DNA from: Catenuloplanes indicus
Lineage (GTDB): Bacteria; Actinomycetota; Actinomycetes; Mycobacteriales; Micromonosporaceae
Direction: 5' to 3'
Length of the DNA stretch: 64,000 bases
NCBI RefSeq assembly: GCF_030813715.1
Contig: NZ_JAUSUZ010000001.1
Span: forward strand, 62,001 to 126,000
In this document: positions 17,738 to 25,902 of the stretch, in pieces
Position numbering within the stretch: position 1 is the first letter of the stretch
How the letters are laid out: every line of letters begins with the position of its first letter
Translations under genes and position numbers: made by a program
Notes under the pieces: generated by a model
Database searches by the model: none
What the model saw: the letters and a program-made list of their open reading frames with translations, nothing else
What the model was told of the DNA's origin: nothing

Positions 17738-19249
17738 ATGAGCGTTCTCTACAGGAGCGGCGTCGTCCATTCCGCCGCGGATCCGCGGGCGACCGCACTG
17801 CTCGTCGTCGACGGGAAGATCGCCTGGCTGGGCGCGGACGATGACGCGCCGTCCGCGGACCGGGTCGTCGACCTGGACGGCGGGCTGGTCACGCCCGCGT
17901 TCGTGGACGCGCACGTGCACGCCACGTCGACCGGCCTGAACCTGGCCGGCCTGGACCTGACCGCGGCCCGGTCCGCGCGCGACGTGCTGGACGCGGTCGC
18001 GGCCAAGGCCGGCGAGCTGCCTGCGGACGGGGTGCTGCTCGGCCACGGCTGGGACGAGTCGACGTGGGAGTCGCCGGAGCTGCCGTCCGCGCACGAGATC
18101 GGCGTGGCCGCCGGCGGCCGGCGCGTCTACCTGTCGCAGGTGTCCGTGCACTCCGCGCTGGTGTCGTCCGCGCTGCTGGAGGCCGACCCGACGATCACGG
18201 CCGCGGCCGGGTTCGACTCCTCCGGCTGGTTGCGCGTCGACGCCCACCACACGGTCCGCGACCTTGCCCTGGCATCGGTCACGCCGGCGCAGCGCCGGCA
18301 CGCGCAGCACGTCGCGCTCGCCCACGCGGCCACGCTCGGCATCGGTGCGGTCCACGAGTGCGGCGGCCCGCGGATCTCCAGTGAGGACGACTTCACCGAC
18401 GTGCTCGCCGCGGGCGGCCCGGCGCACGGCCACCCGGAGGTGTTCGGCTACTGGGGCGAGCTCGGCGCGGCCGCGAAGGCGAGGGAGCTGGGCGCGGTCG
18501 GGGCCGGCGGTGACCTGTTCGCGGACGGCGCGCTCGGTTCCCGGACCGCGTACCTGGAGCACGCGTACGCGGACGAGCCCGGCAGCCGCGGTCACGGCTA
18601 CCTGACCGCGGCACAGGTCCGCGATCATCTGCTGGACTGTCACGCGCACGGGATGCAGGGCGGGTTCCACGCGATCGGGGACGCCGCGATCGGCGCGGTC
18701 CTGGCCGGGATCGGCGAGGCCGCGGAGAAGGTCGGCAACGAGGCGGTCCGGGCGGCCCGGCACCGCATCGAGCACGCGGAGCTGCTGGACCGGACGCTGA
18801 TCGCCCGGATGGTCGAGCACGGCGTGGTGGCGTCCGTGCAGCCGGCGTTCGACCGGCTGTGGGGCGGCGGGACGCGGATGTACGCGGCCCGGCTCGGCCG
18901 GGAGCGGGCGCTGACCGCGAACCCGTTCGCCGCCATGCACAACGTGGGCGTACCGCTGGCATTCGGGTCGGATGCGCCGGTGACGCCGCTGGACCCGTGG
19001 GGCACGGTCCGCGCGGCCGTGCACCACCACACCCCGCACAGCCGGATGGGGGTGCGGGCCGCGTTCGCCGCGCACACCCGCGGCGGCTGGCGGGCGCTGC
19101 CGGGCACGGTGGCCGGTGGCGCGGTCGAGCCGGGCGCACCGGCGACGTTCGCGGTCTGGGACGCGGTGGCGGACCTGGCCGCCGCGGTCGAGTCGACGCC
19201 GGTGTGCCGGCGGACCGTGGTGCACGGGAGCACGATCCACGACATCTGA
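17738..19249 (+). CDS. Amidohydrolase family metal-dependent hydrolase (YtcJ-like)
   Basis: 503 aa of the Amidohydro_3 type. A small beta-sandwich start (VLYRSGVVHSAADP) leads to the first metal motif TPAFVDAHVHAT near residue 55. Further metal/catalytic residues are in GGFHAIGDAAIGAV near 310, RHRIEHAEL near 345, and FGSDAPVTPLDPW near 410. These enzymes hydrolyse C-N bonds of amides, formamides or cyclic ureas with one or two zinc ions. Its place between kdd and kamD, in the same direction and 17 bp before kamD, suggests it acts on a lysine-derived lactam or N-acyl compound. It is not a BKACE/Kce protein, which would be expected in this pathway. Confidence 0.85.
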   Translation: MSVLYRSGVVHSAADPRATALLVVDGKIAWLGADDDAPSADRVVDLDGGLVTPAFVDAHVHATSTGLNLAGLDLTAARSARDVLDAVAAKAGELPADGVLLGHGWDESTWESPELPSAHEIGVAAGGRRVYLSQVSVHSALVSSALLEADPTITAAAGFDSSGWLRVDAHHTVRDLALASVTPAQRRHAQHVALAHAATLGIGAVHECGGPRISSEDDFTDVLAAGGPAHGHPEVFGYWGELGAAAKARELGAVGAGGDLFADGALGSRTAYLEHAYADEPGSRGHGYLTAAQVRDHLLDCHAHGMQGGFHAIGDAAIGAVLAGIGEAAEKVGNEAVRAARHRIEHAELLDRTLIARMVEHGVVASVQPAFDRLWGGGTRMYAARLGRERALTANPFAAMHNVGVPLAFGSDAPVTPLDPWGTVRAAVHHHTPHSRMGVRAAFAAHTRGGWRALPGTVAGGAVEPGAPATFAVWDAVADLAAAVESTPVCRRTVVHGSTIHDI

Positions 19250-19266
19250 TCAATCTGGAGGGTGCG

Positions 19267-20838
19267 ATGGCCGGGAAGCTCGATCTGGACCCGGAGCTGG
19301 TGGCGCGGGCCCGGACGTTGGCGGCGCGGGCCGGGCGGCCGGTCGTCGACCTGGCCCGCACGCACACCACGGTCAGCGTGGAGCGGGCGATGCTGCGCCT
19401 GTTCGGGCTGACCGGCGCGGACGCGGACGGCACGCCGTGGGTGAACCGGCTGACCGACGCGGTGACCGCGCAGACCGGCCTGACCCACGGCGTGGTGCTG
19501 CCGGTGCTGCACGCGCTGCGCCGGTTCCAGCCGCTGTCGGCACCCGCGGCCGCGTACGGTGACGGGTTGCGGACGCTGGCGGAGAAGGCGCCGTCGATCG
19601 ATTTCACGCTGCCGTCCGGCCGGGACGCGGTGACCGTGCGGAACGCGGCCGGGCGGTTGGCCCGGCACGCGGTGAAACGGCTGGACGCGGCCCGGGCGAC
19701 CCGGGAGCGGCTGATCCGGCGGTACGGGGACCCGCCGCGCCGGCCGTGGATCTACCTGATCGTGGCGACCGGTGACATCCACGAGGACGTCCCGCAGGCG
19801 GTCGCGGCGGCCCGGGCCGGTGCGGACGTGATCGCGGTGATCCGGTCGACCGGCCAGTCACTGCTGGACTACGTGCCGGAGGGCGCGACCCGGGAGGGCT
19901 TCGCCGGCACGTACGCGACGCGGGAGAACTTCCGGCTGATGCGGGCCGCGCTGGACGGCGTGTCCAGGGAGCTGGGCCGGTACGTGCGGCTGACGAACTA
20001 CGCCAGCGGCCTGTGCATGCCGGAGATCGCGGCGCTGGCCGGGCTGGAACGGCTGGACATGATGCTCAACGACAGCATGTACGGGATCCTGTTCCGGGAC
20101 ATCAACCCGATCCGGACGTTCGTCGACCAGCGGTTCTCCCGGCAGATCCACGCCCGCGCCGGGATCATCATCAACACCGGTGAGGACAACTACCTGACCA
20201 CCGCGGACGCGGTCACCGAGGCGCACACCGTGACGGTGTCGCAGTTGCTCAACGAGTACTTCGCGCACGAGGCCGGGCTGGCCGACGCGCAGCTCGGGCT
20301 CGGGCACGCGTTCGAGATCGACCCGGACCTGCCGGACTCGCTGCGCCTGGAGATCGCGCACGCGCTGCTGGCCCGGGAACTGTTCCCGGACGCGCCGCTG
20401 AAGTGGATGCCGCCGACGAAGCACATGACCGGGGACGTGTTCCGCGGGAACCTGCTCGACGGCATGTTCAACCTGGTCGGCGCGCTGACCGGGCAGCAGA
20501 TCCTGCTGGTCGGGATGATGACCGAGGCGGTGGTGACGCCGTGGCTGTCCGACCGGGACATCGCGCTGCAGAACGTGCGGTACGTGCTGTCCGCGGCCGG
20601 GAACATGGCCGAGGACCTGGTGCCGGCGCCGGGCGGGTTCGTGCAGCGGCGCGCGCACACGGTGCTGGCGGAGGCGGTCGCGCTACTGGAACGGATCGTG
20701 GACGAGTCGCTGCTGACCGCGATCGGCCGCGGCACGTTCGGGATCATGAAGCGGCCGCCGGACCGGGGGCGCGGGCTGTCCGGCGTGGCCCCGATATCGC
20801 AGATGTACCACAATCCGTTCGAGGGGTTGCTGTCATGA
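19267..20838 (+). CDS. kamD: Lysine 5,6-aminomutase alpha subunit
   Basis: 523 aa, the expected size for the large PLP/adenosylcobalamin-binding TIM-barrel subunit. Recognisable stretches are GKLDLDPELVARARTLA at the start, DLARTHTTVSVERAMLRLFG near 40, LTNYASGLCMPEIAALAG near 245, and LKWMPPTKHMTGD near 380. The enzyme moves the terminal amino group of D-lysine or L-beta-lysine from C6 to C5. With kamA present, beta-lysine to 3,5-diaminohexanoate is the likely reaction. GGAGGG precedes the ATG and the gene overlaps kamE by ATGA. Confidence 0.93.
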   Translation: MAGKLDLDPELVARARTLAARAGRPVVDLARTHTTVSVERAMLRLFGLTGADADGTPWVNRLTDAVTAQTGLTHGVVLPVLHALRRFQPLSAPAAAYGDGLRTLAEKAPSIDFTLPSGRDAVTVRNAAGRLARHAVKRLDAARATRERLIRRYGDPPRRPWIYLIVATGDIHEDVPQAVAAARAGADVIAVIRSTGQSLLDYVPEGATREGFAGTYATRENFRLMRAALDGVSRELGRYVRLTNYASGLCMPEIAALAGLERLDMMLNDSMYGILFRDINPIRTFVDQRFSRQIHARAGIIINTGEDNYLTTADAVTEAHTVTVSQLLNEYFAHEAGLADAQLGLGHAFEIDPDLPDSLRLEIAHALLARELFPDAPLKWMPPTKHMTGDVFRGNLLDGMFNLVGALTGQQILLVGMMTEAVVTPWLSDRDIALQNVRYVLSAAGNMAEDLVPAPGGFVQRRAHTVLAEAVALLERIVDESLLTAIGRGTFGIMKRPPDRGRGLSGVAPISQMYHNPFEGLLS

Positions 20839-21545
20839 AGGTCCGGCCCTACGGGGACACCACCGGCGACGGGATGGTGCAGACGTCGTTCACGCTGCCC
20901 GTCCCGGCCGGGAAACGCGCCGACGGCGCCGCCCTGCAACTCGCGGCCGCGATGGGCCTGGACCCGGCGATGCTGGTGCACGCGCGGCCGGTCGGTGCCG
21001 GGCACACGTTCTTCGTCGTCTACGGCCGGGTCCGGCACCTCGTCGACCTGGACGCGGTGCGGGTCACCGCGCGCGACTACCCGCTGCTGTCCGCGGCCGC
21101 GGTCAACGCCGCGGTCCGGCGCCGGCTGCGCCGCAAGCTCACGGTCGTCGGCGCGTGCATCGGCACCGACGCGCACACCGTCGGCATCGACGCGATCCTC
21201 AACCTCAAGGGCGTCGCGGGGGAGAAGGGCCTGGAGTGCTACCGGGAACTGTCCGTGACGAACCTCGGCGCGCAGGTGCCGATCGCGGACCTGGTCGAGG
21301 CGGCCGCCGGTGCGGACGCGGTCCTGGTGTCCCAGGTGGTCACCCAGCGCGACGCCCACCTGCACAACGTGCGGGAGCTGGCCGCGGCGTTCCGGACCCG
21401 GCCGGGCCGGCGTCCGCTGCTGATCGTCGGCGGCCCCCGGTTCGACGAGACGATGGCCGCGGACCTCGGCGTCGACCGGATCTTCGGGCGCGGCACCACG
21501 CCCCGGGAGGTCGCCTCCTACCTCGTGCACCGGCTCGCCGCATGA
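20835..21545 (+). CDS. kamE: Lysine 5,6-aminomutase beta subunit
   Basis: 236 aa. The Rossmann-like cobalamin domain carries the base-off/His-on motif DAHTVG, with His114 as predicted cobalt ligand (IGTDAHTVGIDAIL). Lys125 stands eleven residues later, the spacing of the PLP-binding lysine relative to the ligand histidine in clostridial KamE (His133/Lys144). The end (LLIVGGPRF and DRIFGRGTTPREVASYL) is typical of B12-binding domains. It pairs with KamD, to which it is coupled by ATGA, and it overlaps kal in the same way. Function requires adenosylcobalamin; no B12 synthesis genes are in the window. Confidence 0.93.
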   Translation: MKVRPYGDTTGDGMVQTSFTLPVPAGKRADGAALQLAAAMGLDPAMLVHARPVGAGHTFFVVYGRVRHLVDLDAVRVTARDYPLLSAAAVNAAVRRRLRRKLTVVGACIGTDAHTVGIDAILNLKGVAGEKGLECYRELSVTNLGAQVPIADLVEAAAGADAVLVSQVVTQRDAHLHNVRELAAAFRTRPGRRPLLIVGGPRFDETMAADLGVDRIFGRGTTPREVASYLVHRLAA

Positions 21546-21979
21546 TCGGCCTGACCGTCAGCCACCGCCGGTACGTGGCGCACGCCCACTACGGCGGCGG
21601 GCTCGTCGACGGCGCGTACGCGCTCGCCCTGTTCGGGGACGTCGCCACCGAGGTGTGCATCCGCACCGACGGTGACGAGGGCCTGTTCGCCGGGTACGCC
21701 GACGTGCGCTTCCTCGCCCCGGTCCGGGCCGGTGACGTGGTCGAGGCGACCGCGGTCGTGGTCGCGGCCGGCACCCGCTCCCGGCGGCTCGACCTGCGCC
21801 TGACCGTGCTCTGCCGGGCCCGCCGCGACCTGCGCCCGTCCGCGGCCGAGGTCCTCGACCCGCCGCTGCTGGCCGTCACCGCCACCGGCACGGTCGTCGT
21901 CCCGATCGGACACCCGCACGGTCCCACGGAAGTGGGCAAGGAGGGAAACGCAACCAAAGAGAAAGCAAACCCCGGTTGA
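21542..21979 (+). CDS. kal: 3-aminobutyryl-CoA ammonia-lyase
   Basis: 145 aa hot-dog-fold protein. The stretch HAHYGGGLVDGAYALALFGD followed by ATEVCIRTDGDEGLF and FLAPVRAGDVVEA matches the lysine-fermentation deaminase Kal more closely than generic thioesterases. Kal converts L-3-aminobutyryl-CoA to crotonyl-CoA plus ammonia. It is the last gene of the operon, starting inside the kamE stop. Its presence implies that 3-aminobutyryl-CoA is made in the cell, which in the known route needs the acetyl-CoA-dependent cleavage enzyme Kce, not seen here. Confidence 0.88.
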   Translation: MIGLTVSHRRYVAHAHYGGGLVDGAYALALFGDVATEVCIRTDGDEGLFAGYADVRFLAPVRAGDVVEATAVVVAAGTRSRRLDLRLTVLCRARRDLRPSAAEVLDPPLLAVTATGTVVVPIGHPHGPTEVGKEGNATKEKANPG

Positions 21980-22006
21980 CGGGTAACCGACCCCAGCGCG
22001 TAAAGT
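21976..22006 (+). promoter_or_regulatory. Candidate promoter upstream of lnt
   Basis: TTGACG (21976-21981) and TAAAGT (22001-22006) are separated by 19 bp, at the very end of kal, in an AT-richer stretch. The next gene is lnt at 22394, so the transcript would have a leader near 380 nt. The spacing is slightly long. Confidence 0.4.
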
Positions 22007-22393
22007 TCTTGAGTCCACACGCGGGCAGGCGATCCCACGTTCGCTCCAGCCCCTTCGTCCGCTGGCCGACCAGGCCACGCAGGCGGGGGTCGGCGGGGCG
22101 GCGCGAACCGGGGCCGTCGCCGGCGGAACGAACGGCGAGGAACGCGCGGCCAGTAGACAACGGCCACACGGGGGCAACCAGCCGTCGTGAGGTCGGTCCG
22201 AAGGTCTCGTCACCTCGTCCGACGCGCCGGACCGCTCTGGGCCAGGGAGCAGCGGGGCGCGGCCGACCACGGCCGGGCTCCGCTTTCCCGTCCCCACCGA
22301 CGACGAGCGCAGCGCCCGGCCGGGCACCGGCCCGCCCCGCTGCGGCGCGGTACCCTTGGTCGCCGCGACGTCGAGACACTGGGTGAGGCACGG
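21980..22393. other. Long leader/intergenic region before lnt
   Basis: 414 bp without a supportable gene. Apart from the candidate promoter at its left end I see only GC-rich sequence. Open frames through it have no family features, and no riboswitch class or RNA gene was recognised. Confidence 0.5.
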
Positions 22394-23995
22394 GTGACGA
22401 AGGTCGACACAGCCCCGGAGGCCGGCACCGCACCCACCCGGCAGGACCGGCCGGTGATCCGCCCGCTGTGGGCGTCGATCCTCGCCGCGGCGCTGGCCGG
22501 GCTGGCGCTGCTGACGTCGTTCCCGCCGTACGGGCAGTGGTGGCTCGCCCCGGCCGGCGTCGCGCTGCTGGCGCTGGCCGTGCACGGGCGGCGGATGCGG
22601 GCCGGGGCCGGCCTCGGATTCATCGCCGGCCTGCTCATGTTCGCCCCGATGATCAGCTGGACGAACATCCACGTCGGGAACGTGCCGTGGCTGCTGCTGT
22701 CCGTGCTGGAGGCCGGCTACCTCGCCCTGATGGGCGCGGCCTACGCGTACGCCGCGCCGCTCGCCGACCGGCGGCGCTGGCTGACCCCGCTGCTCATCGG
22801 CACGCTGTGGGTGGCGCAGGAGGCGCTGCGGTCCCGGACGCCGTTCGGTGGGTTCCCGTGGGGCAAGCTCGCGTTCGGGCAGGGCGAGGTGCCGCTGCTG
22901 CGCTGGGCCGTGCTCGGCGGCGCGCCGCTGGTCACGTTCATGGTCGCGGTCACCGGCGGGCTCGTCGCCACCGCCGCGCTCACCGTGCTGCGCCGCGCCG
23001 GCGACGCCGTACCGTCGAAGCGCTTTCTTGCCCCGGTGGCGTGGGTGGCCGGCGCGGTCGTGGCCGCGCTCGCCGGTGCGCTCGTCCCGGTCGCCCGGCC
23101 GGCCGGTGACCCGGTCACCGTCGCGTTCGTGCAGGGCAACGTGCCGCGGCTCGGCTTCGACTTCAACGCGCAGCGGCTCGCCGTCCTCGACAACCACGTC
23201 CGGGGCACGCTCGACCTGGCCGCCCGCGTCGCCGCCGGCCAGGAGAAACGGCCGGACCTGGTGGTCTGGCCGGAGAACGCCAGCGACGTCGACCCGCTCA
23301 ACAGCCAGGTCGCGGCCGCGCAGATCTCCCGCGCCGCCGACGCGATCGGCTCGCCGATCCTGGTCGGCGGCGTCACCGACGGCTCCACGCCGCGCAACGT
23401 GCGCAACATCGGCGTGCTGTGGTGGCCGGACCGAGGCGCCGACCTGGACCAGCTCTACGTCAAACGGCACCCGGTCCCGTTCGCGGAGTACATCCCGCTG
23501 CGGTCGATCGCGCGGATGGTGAGCAAAGAGGTCGACCGGGTCAGCCGCGACTTCGAACCCGGCGACCGGCCCGGCGTCGTCGACAGCGGAGCGACCGTGA
23601 TCGGCGACGTCATCTGCTTCGAGATCGCCTACGACGGCCTGGTCCGCGACGTCGTGACCGGCGGCGCGCAGATCCTCGCCGTGCAGACCAACAACGCCAC
23701 GTTCAACACCGCCGAGGCCGAGCAGCAGCTGGCCATGGTGCAGCTGCGTGCCGTCGAGCACGGCCGGGACACACTGATGGCCTCCACGGTCGGCGTGTCC
23801 GCGTTCGTCGGCGCGGACGGGCACGTGCACGACCGGACCGTGTTCAACACCGCCGCGGTCGTGGTCCGCGACCTGACCGAGAGCACCGCGACGACCGTCG
23901 CGACCCGGCTGGCGTACTGGCCGGAACTGGTCCTCACCGTGATCGGCCTCGGGCTGCTGGCCGGCGCCGCGACGATCCGGCTGCGGCGGCCGTAA
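22394..23995 (+). CDS. lnt: Apolipoprotein N-acyltransferase
   Basis: 533 aa from GTG 22394 (VTKVDTAPEAG). About six hydrophobic helices (residues 25-225) precede the periplasmic nitrilase-like domain. The catalytic triad is visible: Glu in VVWPENASD near 293, Lys in LYVKRHPVPFAEYIPLR near 356, Cys in VICFEIAYDGL near 408. A last helix ends the protein. Lnt transfers an acyl chain from a phospholipid to the N-terminal diacylglyceryl-cysteine of lipoproteins; actinomycetes commonly have one. It stands alone, with fxsA 70 bp downstream. Confidence 0.93.
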   Translation: MTKVDTAPEAGTAPTRQDRPVIRPLWASILAAALAGLALLTSFPPYGQWWLAPAGVALLALAVHGRRMRAGAGLGFIAGLLMFAPMISWTNIHVGNVPWLLLSVLEAGYLALMGAAYAYAAPLADRRRWLTPLLIGTLWVAQEALRSRTPFGGFPWGKLAFGQGEVPLLRWAVLGGAPLVTFMVAVTGGLVATAALTVLRRAGDAVPSKRFLAPVAWVAGAVVAALAGALVPVARPAGDPVTVAFVQGNVPRLGFDFNAQRLAVLDNHVRGTLDLAARVAAGQEKRPDLVVWPENASDVDPLNSQVAAAQISRAADAIGSPILVGGVTDGSTPRNVRNIGVLWWPDRGADLDQLYVKRHPVPFAEYIPLRSIARMVSKEVDRVSRDFEPGDRPGVVDSGATVIGDVICFEIAYDGLVRDVVTGGAQILAVQTNNATFNTAEAEQQLAMVQLRAVEHGRDTLMASTVGVSAFVGADGHVHDRTVFNTAAVVVRDLTESTATTVATRLAYWPELVLTVIGLGLLAGAATIRLRRP

Positions 23996-24065
23996 GGCTC
24001 ACAGCCGGGGCCCAGGATTGCGTGGCATGCTGTCAAGGGCCACCTCACGCAGGGAGAGATACAGC

Positions 24066-24614
24066 ATGCAAGCCACCCCGGTGACCAGCCCGCGGCGCGG
24101 CCGCCTGCTCACCTGGGCGCCGCTCGGCCTCGCCGGGTTCGCGGTCGCCGAGATCGCCGTCTTCCTCCTCATCGCCCATCAGATCGGCTATTTCACCACG
24201 ATCCTGGCCGGGCTGCTGCTGTCCGCGGTCGGCGGTCTCGTGCTGCGCCGCGAGGGGATCCGCGGCTGGCGCCGCTTCCGGGACGCGGCCCGTGGCGGGC
24301 GGCACCCCGGCACCGAGGGCGCCGACGGCGTCATCGGCATCGTCGCCGGCCTGCTGCTGTCCGTCCCCGGCTTCCTCACCGACCTGGCCGGCCTGCTGCT
24401 GATCATCCCCCCGATCCGCGCGCTGGCCCGCCGCTCCCTGATCCGCCGCGCCGAACGCCGCATGACCTCCGCCCAGGCCGGCGACCTGTTCGGCCCCCGC
24501 CGCGTCCGCCCCGCCAACGACTACGCCCACGCCGAGCCGAAACCCGCCCCCACCAGCGCCGGCAACACCGGCACGGCTTCCGGCGACGAGGTCATCGAAG
24601 GCGAGATCGTCTAA
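24066..24614 (+). CDS. fxsA: FxsA family membrane protein
   Basis: 182 aa. About four helices over residues 15-130 with the family pattern AEIAVFLLIAHQIGYFTTIL, GLLLSAVGGLVLRREGIRGW, a GADGVIGIVAGLLLSVPGFL loop and LLLIIPPIRALARR. The tail is soluble. E. coli FxsA alleviates F-exclusion of phage T7; the general cellular role is unknown. ATG 24066 has GGAGAGAT upstream; an earlier ATG at 24018 lacks a site. Confidence 0.9.
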   Translation: MQATPVTSPRRGRLLTWAPLGLAGFAVAEIAVFLLIAHQIGYFTTILAGLLLSAVGGLVLRREGIRGWRRFRDAARGGRHPGTEGADGVIGIVAGLLLSVPGFLTDLAGLLLIIPPIRALARRSLIRRAERRMTSAQAGDLFGPRRVRPANDYAHAEPKPAPTSAGNTGTASGDEVIEGEIV

Positions 24615-24653
24615 CTGCTTCCGCGGGAGAACCACAGTTCCTGGTCTTCCCCG

Positions 24654-24676
24654 CTTCCGGCGTGGTGCGGCCCGCA
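24654..24676 (+). repeat. 23-bp intergenic repeat, copy 2
   Basis: Identical to 7737-7759, 40 bp after the fxsA stop codon. Confidence 0.7.
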
Positions 24677-25285
24677 TGCTCGGAGCGGGCCAACCTCGCC
24701 GGCCGGCAAGCGGAGTCTTGCCGGCCGGCATCGGAGCCGGTTTCCCGCGCCGCCGGAAAGGCCATGCGGGCTCCGCGGTGCTACCGGCCGCCGGCGGGTG
24801 CCGGCCGCTGAGCGCCCTACCCGGTTTCGTGCCGGGTCGGCGATCGCGTCGTCCGGCGGCACCGGTCCGGTGCCACTCGGCTTTGTTTGATCTTGAAATG
24901 GGCGTCGTGCGGTCGCGCGTTTCCCAGCTGCGGGAATGATCCCTCCCTACCGCCGGAGGCCGGTGCGGCGTTTCGCCGGAAGTACCGGTGATCAAGTCAG
25001 TCGAGTGGCGTGGGTCGCGACGGGGGCCGCGCCTACGCCTGCCGCAGGCCGCTCGCTGTGACATCCACACAGCTGTCGCTGGGTGGCGGAAAGGCGTGGT
25101 GGCCCTTGTGCCGATGGGTTCGAGGGCCCATGATCGCCTGGATTGTCGCGGTGGCCCGGTGTGGTATGCGGCGCGGAGCCGGGCCAGGAACCCCGACACC
25201 ACTACGCGAGAGCCGGAATGCCCGCCCGCCGGCCGGATGCCGAAACTGTGCTGGCCTGTGCGGGATGCCGTGGAGTGGGCAGCGA

Positions 25286-25317
25286 AAAGCCCTCCGCCCG
25301 GGTGGGTGGAGGGCTTT
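25286..25317 (-). terminator. Intrinsic terminator of rbpA
   Basis: A 10-bp perfect stem (AAAGCCCTCC/GGAGGGCTTT) with a 12-nt loop, followed on the minus strand by TTTTC. It begins 15 bp after the rbpA stop codon. Confidence 0.85.
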
Positions 25318-25331
25318 GTCGTGGATCTGGG

Positions 25332-25676
25332 TCAGGCGACCTGGCCGCGGCGGGCCCGGACCTCCTGCAGGCGCTCCTGGAGGATGTCCTCCAGCTCCGC
25401 GATGGAGCGGCGCTCCAGCAGCATGTCCCAGTGGGTGCGCGGGGGCTTGACCTTCTTCTGCTCCGGCTCGGTGCCGTCGACCAGGCGTGCGACGCTGCCG
25501 TCGAACTTGCACTCCCAGGTGATCGGGACCTCGGCGTCGACCGCGAACGGCACCTCGAAGCGGTGGCCCTTCGCGCACAGGTACTCGCGCGTCTGCCGGG
25601 GCGCCAGCTCCGTGTTGCGGTCCGACTCGTAGCTGACTGCGCCCAGACGGCTGCCGCGCAACATGCGCTCGCCCAT
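25332..25676 (-). CDS. rbpA: RNA polymerase-binding protein RbpA
   Basis: 114 aa. The N-terminal tail starts MGERMLRGSRLGAVSYESDR, the core zinc-associated residues are Cys34, His38 and Cys56 (YLCAKGHRF, ITWECKFDG), and the C-terminal sigma-binding helix is ERRSIAELEDILQERLQEV. RbpA is an actinobacterial factor that binds RNA polymerase and the housekeeping sigma factor, stabilises the open complex and affects rifampicin tolerance. The ATG has GAGGGGAAG upstream. A sigma-R-type promoter lies about 90 bp upstream and a good terminator follows. Confidence 0.96.
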   Translation of the reverse strand: MGERMLRGSRLGAVSYESDRNTELAPRQTREYLCAKGHRFEVPFAVDAEVPITWECKFDGSVARLVDGTEPEQKKVKPPRTHWDMLLERRSIAELEDILQERLQEVRARRGQVA

Positions 25677-25767
25677 GAAGCTTCCCCTCGCTCGGTGCTG
25701 ATCTTGCTTGGTACGACGTGGTGGTACTACAAGGTATCGATGTGGCGCCACCCGTGCCCGGGGTGTG

Positions 25768-25794
25768 CAACGATCCGGCCGCCCCGACGATTCC
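25768..25794 (-). promoter_or_regulatory. Sigma-R-type (disulphide stress) promoter of rbpA
   Basis: On the minus strand GGAAT (25794-25790) is followed after exactly 18 bp by GTT (25771-25769), the consensus of Streptomyces SigR and mycobacterial SigH promoters. rbpA is a known SigR target in Streptomyces coelicolor, and the site sits at a normal distance from the rbpA ATG. Confidence 0.75.
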
Positions 25795-25902
25795 CCCGGA
25801 TCGGCTGTTGTGTCGGCAGTGTTAACAGTATTGAGGGTAACCGGCCGGTAGACGGTTCGTCGATCTAGGGCAAACCGCCCGGCCGGGCACTCGTGGGCAG
25901 GA

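Larger units (their letters stand above)
24615..25331. other. 717-bp non-coding stretch between fxsA and rbpA
   Basis: No supportable gene. It holds copy 2 of the 23-bp intergenic repeat near its left end and the rbpA terminator at its right end. Local patches such as CGGCTTTGTTTGATCTTGAA (24880-24899) are AT-richer and promoter-like, but no downstream gene on the plus strand would use them. The region may be a relic or may carry a small RNA; I see no positive evidence for either. Confidence 0.55.

Noticed and set aside
17738-19249. Amidohydrolase as the missing Kce cleavage enzyme
   Set aside because: Metal motifs (DAHVHA, RHRIEHAE, FGSDAPV) are those of the Amidohydro_3 family; none of the BKACE/Kce features are present.
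24615-25331. A gene or insertion element in the long gap between fxsA and rbpA
   Set aside because: Open frames show no protein features, and no terminal inverted repeats or transposase remnants are visible.
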